Assembly: GCF_032884065.1 (NCBI RefSeq) | Contig: NC_088873.1 | Location: forward strand, 40,316,403 to 40,380,402 | Source: Artemia franciscana | Taxonomy: Eukaryota > Arthropoda > Branchiopoda > Anostraca > Artemiidae | Direction: 5' to 3' | DNA length: 64,000 bases | In this document: piece by piece, positions 33,395 to 43,675 of the stretch | Numbering within the stretch: position 1 is the first letter of the stretch | How the letters are laid out: the number at the start of each line of letters is the position of its first letter | Program-made: the position numbers and the translations under genes | Notes under the pieces: generated by a model | The model's input: the letters and a program-made list of their open reading frames with translations, nothing else | Database searches by the model: none | Told to the model about the DNA's origin: nothing

Positions 33395-33660
33395 AGGGGA
33401 CTGCTCTTTCTTGAACTCTCGCACTTTACACTAAAGCTCGAATTTTTGTCCCAGTTCTTAAAGAACGACTCCTGAAACAAAAGGACTATTTAATGGGAAT
33501 AAGATGCGTTTTTATAAGTACTAAAAACTTTATTTTGAAGAGAGTGATCGAGGACGGACAACTTCCCTCATATACGTAATAAACAGGACTTTTTCTTCTT
33601 CCGTTTTGTTCTAGTTCTTGAAAATAGAAGTTTTCTGTACGTGAGGGGGGGGGGGTATAT
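33395..33660 (-). repeat. Family A type I palindrome remnant
   Basis: CTCGCACTTTACACTAAAGC, CCCAGTTCTTAAAGAACGAC and CCCTCATATACGTAATAA follow the order of the type I palindrome half of family A (compare 27470-27620). Strongly diverged. Confidence 0.5.
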
Positions 33661-33751
33661 GACCAGGGTGTATCAACAATATCTAAGGAATGACTGGGAG
33701 TATTAAGTAGAAACTTTAAGGGTATGACGAACAGCAATCGGAGGGGAATTT

Positions 33752-34035
33752 ATCCTAGCTGGCTAAGTGGTTGTCGCGCAAGGCTGGGAGTCCTTTGTTC
33801 GAGTGGCACAGGTTCGATTCTTGATTTGGTTGGTGATGTCTTTGGAACGAGAGTCAGTGGCATGACTTAAAGCTCAGCCAGTGTTGACTTGGCTCTGAAC
33901 ATGGACAAATCTTTGGGAAGGTAAGCAGGAAGGGTGTCCAAAAGCACAAGATGGCCGGCTCCTCATCGCAATTCCTGGCTGAAGGGCCACGAAATGGAGA
34001 CCAGCACTGCCAGTTGGAACCTTAAGGATTTGTCA
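33752..34035 (+). mobile_element. tRNA-related SINE, copy 2
   Basis: The head has TAGCTGGCTAAGTGGTTGTC (A box-like) and, about 60 bases later, CACAGGTTCGATTC (B box; the T-loop TTCGATT is flanked by a four-pair stem). The body carries AGCTCAGCCAGTGTTGAC, GCAGGAAGGGTGTCC, GATGGCCGGCTCC, ATTCCTGGCTGAAGGGC and GGAGACCAGCACTGCC, each with a counterpart in the copy at 3643-3908. The 3' end runs into ACTTACTTACTAAC. Confidence 0.75.
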
Positions 34036-34293
34036 AACTTACTTACTAACCTGTCCCCTTGCCTTTTTAAATGCCCCATCCCAACAATACTGATCAGCAT
34101 TTTGAGAAAGCTGTTTTGTTCAAAATTATCAAAAAGTTTAATTGTGGCTACGCCTCTGTGAATGTCATTCCTTCAACAACCACCTGGCAAGGCTATTGAA
34201 TTATGCCATATATCCCTTATTTACATGAAGGATTCATCGCTGGGAAAGGTGGAATGGTTGATTCTGGATGCTTCCGAAAAGGCTGAGGGTATT

Positions 34294-34297
<4 letters not shown>
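34036..34297. other. Gephyrin intron, nothing recognised
   Basis: Unremarkable intron sequence between a SINE and a (TA)n tract. Confidence 0.35.
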
Positions 34298-34370
<73 letters not shown>

Positions 34371-34376
34371 CATATA
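34298..34376. repeat. (TA)n microsatellite
   Basis: About 36 TA units immediately before the 5' end of Helitron 2. Confidence 0.95.
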
Positions 34377-34479
34377 TCTATATATATAAAAATAAGTTGT
34401 CTGTGGATCTGTGGATCGTGGATCAGGTGACGTCATGTTTGTCCGCATATGACGTCTGAATTATTTCACACTAATACAA

Positions 34480-35335
34480 AAGAAGAAAAAAACTAAAAAA
34501 AGTAAAAACTACAAAAAAAAACTAAAAAGAAAAAAAAACTAAAAAAGCTAAAAAACTAAAAAAAACTAAAAAAAGGTAAAAATCTAATAACTAAAAAAAA
34601 ACTGAAAAAAATAAAAAAAGGCAAAAACTACAAAAAAAATAAAAACTAATAAAAAAACTAAAAAAGCTAAAAAACTAAAAAAACTAAAAAAAACTAAAAA
34701 AAGGTACAAAACTAAAAAAAACTAAAAACTAAAAAAGAAAAAAACTAAAAAAAAGGAAAAAACTGAAAAATAAAAGAGAAAAAGAAAACTAAAAAAATAT
34801 GAATAAATATATATAAAAATAAGTTGTTTGTGGGTTATGTCTGTCTGTCTGTCTGTCGAGTGACGTCGTGTTTGTCCGCATATGACGTCTGAATTATTTC
34901 ACACTAATACAAAAGAAGAAAAAAAACTAAAAAAGGTAAAAACTACAAAAAAAACTAAAAAGAAAAAAAAACTAAAAAAGCTAAAAAACTAAAAAAAACT
35001 AAAAAAAGGTAAAAAACTAAAAACTAAAAAAAACTGAAAAAACTAAAAAAAGGCAAAAACTAAAAAGAAAAACTAAAAACTAATAAAAAAAGTAAAAAAG
35101 CTAAAAAACTAAAAAAACTAAAAAAACTAAAAAAAGGTAAAAAACAAAAAAAAACTAAAAACTAAAAAAGAAAAAACTAAAAAAAGGAAAAAACTGAAAA
35201 ATAAGAGAAAAAGAAAACTAAAAAAATATTAATAAAAAGAAAAAACTAAAAAAAAGGAAAAAACTGAAAAATAAGAGAAAAAGAAAACTAAAAAAATATT
35301 AATAAATATAAAAAATATAAATATAAATATAATAT
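34480..35335 (+). repeat. A-rich CTAAAAAA tandem tracts inside Helitron 2
   Basis: Two blocks (about 34480-34800 and 34915-35335) of near-repeats such as ACTAAAAAAGGTAAAAACT, each preceded by AAATAAGTTGT and CGCATATGACGTCTGAATTA. The blocks look like a duplication of the element's left end. No coding content. Confidence 0.8.
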
Positions 35336-35354
35336 AAATTAGCAATCAACAAAG

Positions 35355-35835
35355 CACCGAGACACAAATGACGACCGGGACACAGGGAGTATAAATGACG
35401 ACCAGGACATAAGTAAAAAAAAAAACTAAAAAAACTAAAAAAATGGTAAAAACTACAAAAAAACTAAAAACTAATAAAAAAACTAAAAAATCTAAAAATC
35501 TAAATAAACTAAAAAAGAAAAAAAAGAAAAAAGGAAAAAAATAAAGGAGAAAAACAAAACTAAAAAACGAATGTATATACAGACCGGGACACCGGGATAC
35601 AAATGACGACCGGGACACAGGGAATATAAATGACGACCGGGACACAGGGACACAACTACAATGGGGACGCCGGGGGGCACAGGGGGATATAAATGACGAC
35701 CGGGACACCGGGACACAAGGAATATAAATGACGCCCGGACACAGGGAATATAAATGACGACCGGGACACAGGGACATAACTACAAAGGGGACGCCGGGGT
35801 GCACAGGGGGATATATAAATGACGATGGCGACTCA
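35355..35835 (+). repeat. GACCGGGACAC minisatellite of Helitron 2
   Basis: Repeated ATAAATGACGACCGGGACAC, ACAGGGAATATAAATGACG and ACAACTACAATGGGGACGCC words, some 25-30 bp each, interrupted by an A-rich tract at 35415-35560. Confidence 0.85.
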
Positions 35836-35847
35836 GGGAATGGTCGA

Positions 35848-36037
35848 TTAGCAATCACCATCAACAAAGCTCAAGGGCAATCATTAGAATCATGAGGTAT
35901 AGATCTGAATACGGATTGTTTTCCCATGGACCATTATATGTTGCATGTTCAAGAGTCGGTAAACCTGAAAATCTATTTATATGCACAGACAATGGGACAG
36001 CAAAGAATGTTGTATATTCGCAAGTTTTACGTAGTTA
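35848..36037 (+). pseudogene. Helitron helicase C-terminal remnant
   Basis: Reads LAITINKAQGQSLES, a TGA stop, GIDLNTDC, then a one-base deletion in a T run shifts the frame before the HGPLYVACSRVGKPENLFIC and AKNVVYSQVLRS parts. The same stop and deletion occur in Helitron 3, so the damage came before the copies separated. Confidence 0.88.
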
Positions 36038-36039
36038 AA

Positions 36040-36078
<39 letters not shown>

Positions 36079-36159
36079 ATATTCACAGGTGGGACATAGG
36101 GACACAACTACAATGGCGCGTAACTAATATGGCGCGTAACGACTTACGCGCGCGGGGGG

Positions 36160-36234
36160 GCTTGGGGGGGGGGGCGCGAAGCGCCCCCACCAACTAGGTG
36201 TTGGGGTGGCGCGAAGCGCCACCCCAACAGCTAG
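36160..36234 (+). repeat. Tandem double 3' terminus of Helitron 2
   Basis: First terminus: hairpin arms GGGGCGC (36171-36177) and GCGCCCC (36181-36187), then CAACTAG ending at 36197. Second terminus: arms 36203-36212 and 36216-36225, then AACAGCTAG ending at 36234. Both have the hairpin plus CTAG form required of a Helitron end. Confidence 0.88.
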
Positions 36235-36270
36235 TATATTTATATATATAACATATATATATATATATGT

Positions 36271-36362
<92 letters not shown>
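36235..36362. repeat. (TA)n microsatellite with inverted motif
   Basis: TA repeats with a TATATAACATATAT/ATATATGTTATATA inverted pair near 36243-36280. Directly follows the Helitron 2 terminus. Confidence 0.95.
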
Positions 36363-36364
<2 letters not shown>

Positions 36365-36886
36365 GATATATGTATAATATATAAATATAAAAAAATACCT
36401 AGCACCCTCAAAGAATTTCATATGTGAAGGAGCACAGCATTGAAAAATAGGGCAATTGTATTGAAAATAAAGTATGTAAGAATTTTTTTTTTGCAGAAAT
36501 TGTTATCTTCTAGAGACCGCTTCAATTATTCATTTATGGCATCAAAACTCTGTTGGAAAAAAAATTCTGCAAATATATAGTCTTCAGATGATAGCTAAAC
36601 TTCTGCTTGGGTAGAACTAAAATAGAATTTTTGTTGTTGGATCCGTAGATTATTATAAGAAAACCTAATCCTCAATAGTAGCAGTGATATTTTTTTTCTC
36701 CCAAGAAGTCTGCAAACTGTTTACAAAACACGGCAGGATATGTGGGGAACCAGCAGGCTTATCAGTTTAATAATCTTTTAATTTTGTAATTACTATAAGT
36801 ATACTTGAGGTAGAATCTTTAGTAGCTAAAACTACATATTTTCGGTATTTTATTTTTACTTTTTTGACTATGATTATATTTTCAAG
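36363..36886. other. Gephyrin intron end, nothing recognised
   Basis: AT-rich sequence leading to the TTTTCAAG acceptor at 36886. Confidence 0.4.
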
Positions 36887-37118
36887 ACCGGTTTGTGGTA
36901 TTCGTGGCAGCACCCTTATTATAAACACTCCTGGAAGCCCGAAAGCAGTCGTCGAATGTTTAAATTTTATAAAGCCCTCGTTGAAGCATGCCCTTCAGCT
37001 TTTGAAAAACGATCTGGAACCAGTCAAAGTCACTCATGATGCGATGCAGTCCCTCCCTTCTCCAACTGAAGCTGCTTCTGCCACTGGTGAGATGAGGTAT
37101 TCTTGCTGTAAACACAAG
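36887..37118 (+). CDS. GPHN: Gephyrin/cinnamon exon: end of G domain and start of linker
   Basis: Acceptor AG at 36885-36886, donor GTAAGT at 37119. The first base completes the split Arg codon and the exon reads [20 protein letters not shown], then [20 protein letters not shown], finishing MRYSCCKHK in phase 0. PVCGIRG-TLIIN-PGS-K closes the molybdopterin-binding G domain in gephyrins. The SLPSPTEAA part is the start of the central linker, which in vertebrates carries scaffold functions but is short here, as in the insect protein cinnamon. No breaks. The next exon is 17.2 kb away. Confidence 0.95.
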
Positions 37119-37189
37119 GTAAGTTTTTATGTTGCGCATCCAGGATCCATTCCTACAGCAACAGAGGGAGGGGGGCTATTATAATTAAG

Positions 37190-37510
37190 GAAATTGTTGG
37201 TTAAGTTGTTGAGTATACCATACATTTTTTTTTGATGATATACTACTACTATATTAACTACTGCTATCCTACTTCTGTTCCTACCGCAGCTGTTCACGCT
37301 CCTACTCCGGTCTAATCTTTTCATTGCGTCACTCTTTACTCTATCCCACGATGCTCCAGTTTCCTTCAAACCCTTTCTGATGACTTTTTTCCGCCCTATT
37401 CGTGGACGACAGGACTTTTTCTTGGCCATAGATTAATGGTAAAAAGAAAAATATTTGGTAATCGACCATCCTTCGTGCTTAAACTTTACCTAGCCATCTT
37501 AGCCTTTCTT
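37190..37510 (-). pseudogene. LINE 3' end remnant (RT C-terminal tail)
   Basis: The minus strand reads MAKKKSCRPRIGRKKVIRKG, then LKETGASWDRVKSDAMKRLD and RSRSVNSC, the basic tail with a W-x-x-V-x-x-x-A motif that ends some RTE/I-like ORF2 proteins. The preceding coding part is broken. A shorter fragment of the same family is at 51580-51705. Confidence 0.65.
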
Positions 37511-38100
37511 AAGTATTAATTAAAAAAAAAAATCCGAAAAAAAGTTTTCTAAAGAAAAGTAAAGGCCATATGAAACATACGATCAGAAGAAACATAAATA
37601 TACAATAACTCAAACTCAAAACAACCAGAAATTACTATTAAAGAATAAATGAAACACAAAACGAACAGAAATTAAATAAACAATGAGAGAAAAAGACATA
37701 CAAAAGGTATTAACATAAATGAATAAATAATCTCAAAACGACTAAAGCTGACAAAAATCTCTACAAAGAAGAGTTTGGGTTTTGCCTCCTTCTTTTACTG
37801 TAAAAGTTTAAAACCTACTGCGTCATTCTTTAATAGTAATTTCTGGTTATTTTGAGTTTGAGTTATTGTAGGTTTGTATTTCTTCTGATCTTAAGTTTCA
37901 TATGGCCTTTACTAATCTTTAGAAAACTTATTTTTCGGAGTTTTTTTTTTAAATTAATTTCTGTTCGTTTTTGATTGCCAAAGTTCCCAAGTTTTTCAGA
38001 ATTTCCTATTTCAAAATATTTTTTTTTTATTCCAAAATAAATGAACAGTTTTGGCAATTACTAATAAATCAAACTGAATATGGGATATACAATGATATTA
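37511..38100. repeat. Diverged dispersed segment shared with 51.2 kb
   Basis: AAAGAAAAGTAAAGGCCATA, TCAAACTCAAAACAACCAGA and ATTTCTGTTCGTTTT blocks recur with drift at 51200-51430. It holds two inverted arms (37545-37630 against 37850-37935: AGTAAAGGCCATATGAAAC and GTTTCATATGGCCTTTACTA), suggesting a fold-back element linked to the LINE end just upstream. Confidence 0.6.
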
Positions 38101-38640
38101 AATGCTGAAAGCTCTCCAGTTCAAGATTTTGTTTCACCCAGGCTGGATTTAAAGCTTTGACGCCTCTAGGCTGAAGCGTTTTTGCCGCTCCGTTTTTGTA
38201 AGATTTTCGGGGAAGTCCCCAAAACTTCGGGAATAGTGAAAACCGCAGGGCCTTATGGGTTTGTTGGGGAATCCTGGTCTGGTTTCACAATAGTTTTCAT
38301 TTTATTTTCAATGTTGTTATAAGAACGAAAGAAAATATTTGTAAAATAATTCCTTTTAGTAAAGTGCCAAATGCGCAGAAGGCCTTATACTTTTAGCGTT
38401 TGAGAAACGGGCAGTAACCATACTCTTACTTGTAGTGAAGACACGATTCAGTAAAGCACATAATCCCTACTCCCTGAAAAAGACCGCAGTCTAACAACCA
38501 ATCCTTAATCTAATTCTCACTTGTGTTTGAACTGTTCTGCTTGTCATTAATATAAAAAATGTAAACTAATGTTATAGAACTTTTTAGCCGCTTAAGTAAC
38601 AGAATGATGATTCTATGTAAGAGAATTGGTTTTATGGCAC
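38101..38640. other. No gene recognised
   Basis: AT-rich intron DNA. GAGAATGATACTTTTACCGT-like text at about 40675 resembles 38375-38440 (CTTATACTTTTAGCGTTTGA, AACGGGCAGTAACCATACTC), so the family C array is bracketed by related sequence. Confidence 0.45.
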
Positions 38641-40665
38641 TTGGTATTAACCAAGGGACATATAGCGATCGCAAATTCTGTCGGTCTTTCTGTCGGTCTG
38701 TCCCGGTTTTGCTACTTTAGGCACTTCCAGGTAAGCTAGGACGATGAAATTTGGCAGGCGTATCTGGGACCGGATCAGATTGAATTAGAAATACTCATTT
38801 TCCCGATTTGACCATCTGGGGGGAGGGGGCGGTTAATTTGGAAAAAAATAGAAAAAATGAAGTATTTTTAACTTACGAACGGGTGATGGGATCTTAGTGA
38901 AATTTGATGTTTGGAAGGATATCGTGTCTCAGAGCTCTTATTTTAAATCCCGACCAGATCCGGTGACATTTGGGGGAGTTTGAGGGGCGAACCTAAAATC
39001 TTGGAAAATGCTTAGAGTGGAGGGATCGGGATGAATCCTAGATACGTGATTGACATAACCGGAACGGATCTGCTCTGTTTGGGGGAGTTGGGGGGGGGGG
39101 AGGTTTTAATTCTGAAAAATTAGAAAAAATGAGGTATTTTTAACTTACGAACGAGTGATCGGATCTTAATGAAGTTTCATATTTAGAAGGACCTCGTAAA
39201 TCAGATCTCTTGCTTTAAATCCCAACCGGATCCAGAGTCATTAAGGGGAGGGGGAGTATGGGGGGAGCCGAAAATCTTGGAAAATACTTAAAGCGGAGAG
39301 ATCAGGATGAAACTTGATGGGAAGAATAAAAACAAGTTCAAGATACGTGACTGACATATCGGAACGGATCCGCTCTGGATCCGGTGACATATGAGGGAGT
39401 TGGGGGGGGGACCTAAAATTTTGGAAAACGCTTAGAGTGGAGGGATCAGGATGAAACTTGGTGGGTAAGCAGAAGTCCTAGATACGTGATTGACATAACC
39501 GGACTGGATCTGCCCTCTTTGGTGGAGTTGGGGGAGGGAGTAATTTGGAAAAATTAGAGAAAATGAGGTATTTGTCACTTACGAACGGGTGATCAAATCT
39601 TAATGAAATTTGATATCTAGAAGGATCTTGTGCTTTAAAGCTCTTATTTTAAATCCTTACAAGATTTGGTGACATTGGGGGGAGTTGGAGGGGGAAACCG
39701 GAATTCTTGGAAAACGTGAAAATTGAGGTATCTTTATCTTACGAATGGGTGGTCGGACCTTAATGAAACTTGATATATAGAAGGATCTTGCGTCTCTGAT
39801 GCTCCGTTTTCAATTCGAATCGGATCCGGGGACATAAAGGGTTGGAGGAGGAAAAAAAATCTTGGAAAACGCTTAGAGTTGAGAGATCGGGATGAAACTT
39901 GGGATGGCAAGCATAAGCACAAGTTATAGATACGTGATTGACATAATTGGAACGGGTCTGTTCACTTTGGAGGAGCTGTTCACCGGTGTTGATTTGGAAA
40001 AATAAAAAAATTGAGGAATTTCTAACTTGAGAACGGGTGACCGGATCTTAATGAAATTTGATATTTAGAAGGAACTCATATCTCAGAGCCTTTATTTCAA
40101 ATCCCAATCAGATCTGCTGACATTGGGGAGAGTTGGAGGGGGAAACCGGAAATCTTAGAAAACGCTTAGAGTAGAGAAATCGGAATGAAACTTGGTGGGT
40201 AGAATAAGCAAATGTCTTAGATACGTGATTAACGTAATCTTACTAGATCCACTCTCTTTGGGGGAGTTAGGGGGTGGGGTTCAGTGCTTTGGCGAGTTTG
40301 GTGCTTCTGGACGTGCTAGGACGATGAAAATTGGTAGGCGTGTCCGGGAGCTGCACAAATTGACTTGATAAAGTCGTTTTCCCCAATTAGACCATCTGGG
40401 GGGCTGAAGGGAGAGGAAAAAGTAGAAAAAATGAGTTATTTATAACTTATAAGCGGGTTATCGGATCTTAATGACTGTTGATATTTAGAAGGACCTCGTT
40501 ACTCAGAGCTCTTATTTTAGATCCCGACCGGCATTAAGCCTCCGATTTTCCTTTTAATCAATCTATTTATTCTCAGAATTTTGCTAGAGCTCATACCATA
40601 TGAGCTCTTGGCTCTTCTGGCCTCGTCACAAGTGCCATATGAGCTCTTACCTCTTGTTAAGTAAG
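38641..40665 (+). repeat. Repeat family C array, copy 2
   Basis: Begins near GTCGGTCTTTCTGTCGGTCT and CCACTTCCAGG-like text (CACTTCCAGGTAAGCTAGGA), then about six diverged units of 280-300 bp with the words listed for copy 1, and closes with TGCCATATGAGCTCTTACCT. Also contains a second GCTAGGACGATGAAAATTGG near the end. Non-coding in all frames. Longer than the copy at 21875-23035. Confidence 0.8.
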
Positions 40666-40859
40666 AGAATGATACTTTTACCGTTTTGGAAACGGACAGT
40701 AGTCATACTCTTTTTTTTAGTGAAGACCCCATTCATTAGAAGTACATAACCCCAATTCTTTTGGAAATGGTTTAAATTCGGAAAGTTTTTTAATTAATTT
40801 TTGTTCATTTTTTGATTGCAAAAAGTTTCAAGTTTTTAAAAAACTCCTTATTTCAAAAT

Positions 40860-41085
40860 TTTTTTTTTCAACATCAAACTTTCATCAAAGTATCAAAACT
40901 AGTAACAAAGTAACAATATCAAAGTACCAAAGTATCAAAGTAAAGAAAGGATCAAAGTTAACAAGGTATCAAAGTAACAATAAGCAACTTGTACAACTTA
41001 CAACCCTTGCACTGTAAATCGAAGTTACCACTTAAATCACTAAATCCAAGTGTTAAAGTACACAAAGCATCAAAGTAACAATAAT
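40860..41085. repeat. Degenerate ATCAAAGT short tandem repeat
   Basis: Repeated ATCAAAGTA, AACAAAGTAACAAT words between 40865 and 40985 and again at 41060-41085. Confidence 0.7.
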
Positions 41086-43550
41086 TGAGTTACGTAACTC
41101 AGAGGCATTTCCCCAGGCTGGGGGATCAACCCCGGAAGCGTAGTTATTTGACCTTTGAACTATTTTGAACAAAATGGCTATGTCCAAATTCTGACCGGAT
41201 GCCTTTTGGGAAATTGGGGCGTGTGGTAGTTGGCCATTGACCATTTATGACTTTTAAAAAGAGCTAGAAGTTTCAATTTCCGATCGAATGAGCGCCCTCC
41301 AAAGTTAATACGACCACCCCTTCCACGAAACCTTATGTTCTAAAAAACAACAAAGAGAGGTAAAAGTCAATGAAAAGACATCAAACGAGACTGCAGCCAG
41401 TAGAGAGAAAAGATGAAAAATTATAACAACGCGGATATTTCGCCTGTATGCAAACTAGGCGTCCTCAGCACAAGATAAATAAAGATAAAAAGAAAAAAAC
41501 AATAAACTAAAAACAAATAAAACCACCACCAATATTAATAAATACAATTGTCGCAACTGATCCACGTAGGAAAAGAAGCTATTAGAGTTACTTCAATGAA
41601 AACATCAAAGCAAGTTTTTTATCTTTGTTTATCTTGTGCTGAGGACGCCTAGTTTGCATACAGGCGAAATATCCGCGTTGTTTTAGTCTTTCATCTTTTC
41701 TCTCTACTGGCCGCAGTCTCGTTTGATGTCTTTTCATTGAGTCCTGCCTCTCTTTGTTGTTTTTTGTCTTCGCTGGCCAGTTCGGCTTAAGAACTTTCCA
41801 CCTTATATTCTAATAAAGGGCAACTTACGTAAGTTACAATCCTTGCCCCGGGGGCCAGGGAAGATTTATCAACCCCTAAGTTAGTAATATGAATTTTTGA
41901 CTATTTTGAACAAAATAGCTATTTCAAAATATTTATAAGATGCATTTGGAGAAAAAACGCACAAGAGGGGGGGGGGGTCTTGTTACTTTTTGATCACTTT
42001 CGATTTTTAAGAACTTACAACTTACATAAGTTACAATTCTTGTCCCGGGTGCTATGGAGGAGGAGCCTGGAGTTTTTGTCATATGATCTTTGAACTATTT
42101 CAAAAAAATATCGGATGGGTTTGAGAAAAATAAGGCATGGAGGGGGGTCTTGTTGCCGTCCGATCTCGCTTGACTCTTAAAAAGTGAACTAGAAATTTTA
42201 ATTTCCAATCAAATGAGCCCTCTCTGAAGTTTATACGAGCACACCTTTCATAAGAACCATATACGCCCCCACGACATAGCCTACAACGCCCACCCCCTGG
42301 GCTGTGGGGAGTTGTGTTGACACCGTATTTTTTGTTCTCTAATTTGTGAACTATTTTAAAAAATGGTTGTCTCAAAATTTGTATTTGATGGGTTTGGGGA
42401 AAAAGTGCGGTGGGGGGGGGGGGCTAGTTGCTCTCCGATCTCTTCTGACTCTTAAAAAGTAAGTTAGAACTTTTAATTTCCTACAAAAATGAACGCTCTA
42501 TGAAGCTTGCATGAGCATCCCTTCCATAAGAACCATATATGCCCCCAGGGCATAACGTAACGCCTATCCTTTGGCCCTGGGGGCTGTATTGACGCCGGAG
42601 TTTTTCGTATCTGACCTTTGAACTATCTGTCCCCGAGCCCTGGGGGGGTGTCGACCCAAGAGTTCCCCTTAAATGATCTTCGAACTATTAAAAAAAATTG
42701 GCTATCTCATGGGTTTGAAGAAAAAAGGTTGTGTAAGGGGGGGGCTAATTCCCCTCCTATCTCTTTTGAATCTTAAAAAGTGAACTATAACTTTCAATTG
42801 CCAATCAAATGAGCCCTCTCTGAAGTTTATACGAGCATCCCCTCCATACAAACCATATATGCCTCCAGGGAATAATTTACAACGACTGCCCCCGGGTCCT
42901 GGGGGGTTGTGTCGACACCGAAGTTTTTGTTATATGATCTTTCAAATATTTGTAACAAAATGGCTATCTCATAGCTCTTATCCGATCGGTCTGAGGAAAA
43001 AAGGTTGTAGAGGGGGGGGGGCTAGCTTCCCTACGGTCTCTTTTGATTCTTGAAAAGTGAATTATAATTTTTAATATCCAATCAAATAAGCCCTCTCTGA
43101 GCTTTATACGAGCATCCCTTCCATAAAAACCATATATGCCCCCAGAGCATAGCTTACGACGCCTGCCCCGGGCCGGGGGGGGGGGTTGTATCGACACCAT
43201 AGTTTTTGTTATATGATCTTTGAGCTATTTTAACAAAATGGCTGTCTCAAAATTTTATCAGATGTATTTGAGAAAAAAGGGCGTTGGGGGGCTAGTTGCC
43301 CTCCAATTACTTTGACTCTTAAAAAGGGCACTAGAACTTCTGATTTCGAATCGAATGAGCCCCTTCCAAAGTTTATATGACGACCCCATGGAAAAAAAGT
43401 GCCTCTGTAAAAAAAAGAATCTAAAACGTTGGAGCCGTATGGCCTTTACTATAGTCAACGCTATAGCGTCGCCTCTGACAACACAAGACTTAGGGATCAA
43501 ACTATATTTTTCGCAGTGCTTGTTGTTTAATACAGGGTCAATCAATTGAT
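41050..43550 (-). repeat. Repeat family B array, minus orientation
   Basis: About eight to nine diverged units of 250-290 bp. Recurrent words are CCCCCAGGGCATAACTTAC-like, GGGGGGTTGTGTCGACACCG, TATATGATCTTTGAACTATT, AAAATGGCTATCTCA, TTTAATTTCCAATCAAATGA and AGTTTATACGAGCATCCC. The order is the reverse complement of the array at 45640-48150. One fold-back element (41342-41765) is inserted in it. No coding content. Confidence 0.78.
41342..41765. mobile_element. Fold-back/MITE-like element with ~145-bp inverted arms
   Basis: The outer ends are AAAAAACAACAAAGAGAGG and its reverse complement. The inner parts share CAACGCGGATATTTCGCCTG, TGCAAACTAGGCGTCCTCAG and CACAAGATAAA in both arms (left arm 41342-41490, right arm 41615-41765). 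Arms are nearly perfect over most of their length, with about 120 bp between. No open frame. A clear target duplication was not seen. Confidence 0.85.
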
Positions 43551-43665
43551 TAGCTAAAACTATCTTTGCATAAGATAATATAATATTTATTATTTATTAA
43601 TGTAATATAATATTTTATATTAAATTATGTAATATTTCATATTATTATATAATATGTTATATAAT
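43496..43665. repeat. 110-bp direct repeat plus AT-rich tract
   Basis: 43496-43610 (GATCAAACTATATTTTTCGC, GCTTGTTGTTTAATAC, TTATTTATTAATGTA) matches 51718-51828. It leads into an irregular AT-only tract up to 43665. Confidence 0.7.
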
Positions 43666-43675
43666 ACGTATCAAA

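Larger units (their letters stand above)
34377..36234 (+). mobile_element. Helitron 2 (1.86 kb, non-autonomous)
   Basis: Begins TCTATATATATAAAAATAAG and ends CTAG (36231-36234) after a hairpin with arms GGGGTGGCGC and GCGCCACCCC, flanked by A and T inside a (TA)n tract. Internal order: an A-rich CTAAAAAA/GGTAAAAACT tract, a second 5'-end-like block at about 34808-34900, a second A-rich tract, a GACCGGGACAC minisatellite (35355-35830), a helicase remnant, a short (TA)n and two successive 3' termini. No Rep domain. Lies in the second gephyrin intron. An almost identical inverted copy is Helitron 3. Confidence 0.9.

Noticed and set aside
36864-37184. Reading the 36887-37118 region as a single-exon gene starting at the ATG at 36864
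   Set aside because: The bases before 36887 form a pyrimidine-rich acceptor and the downstream part runs past a GTAAGT donor; the phases fit an internal gephyrin exon.
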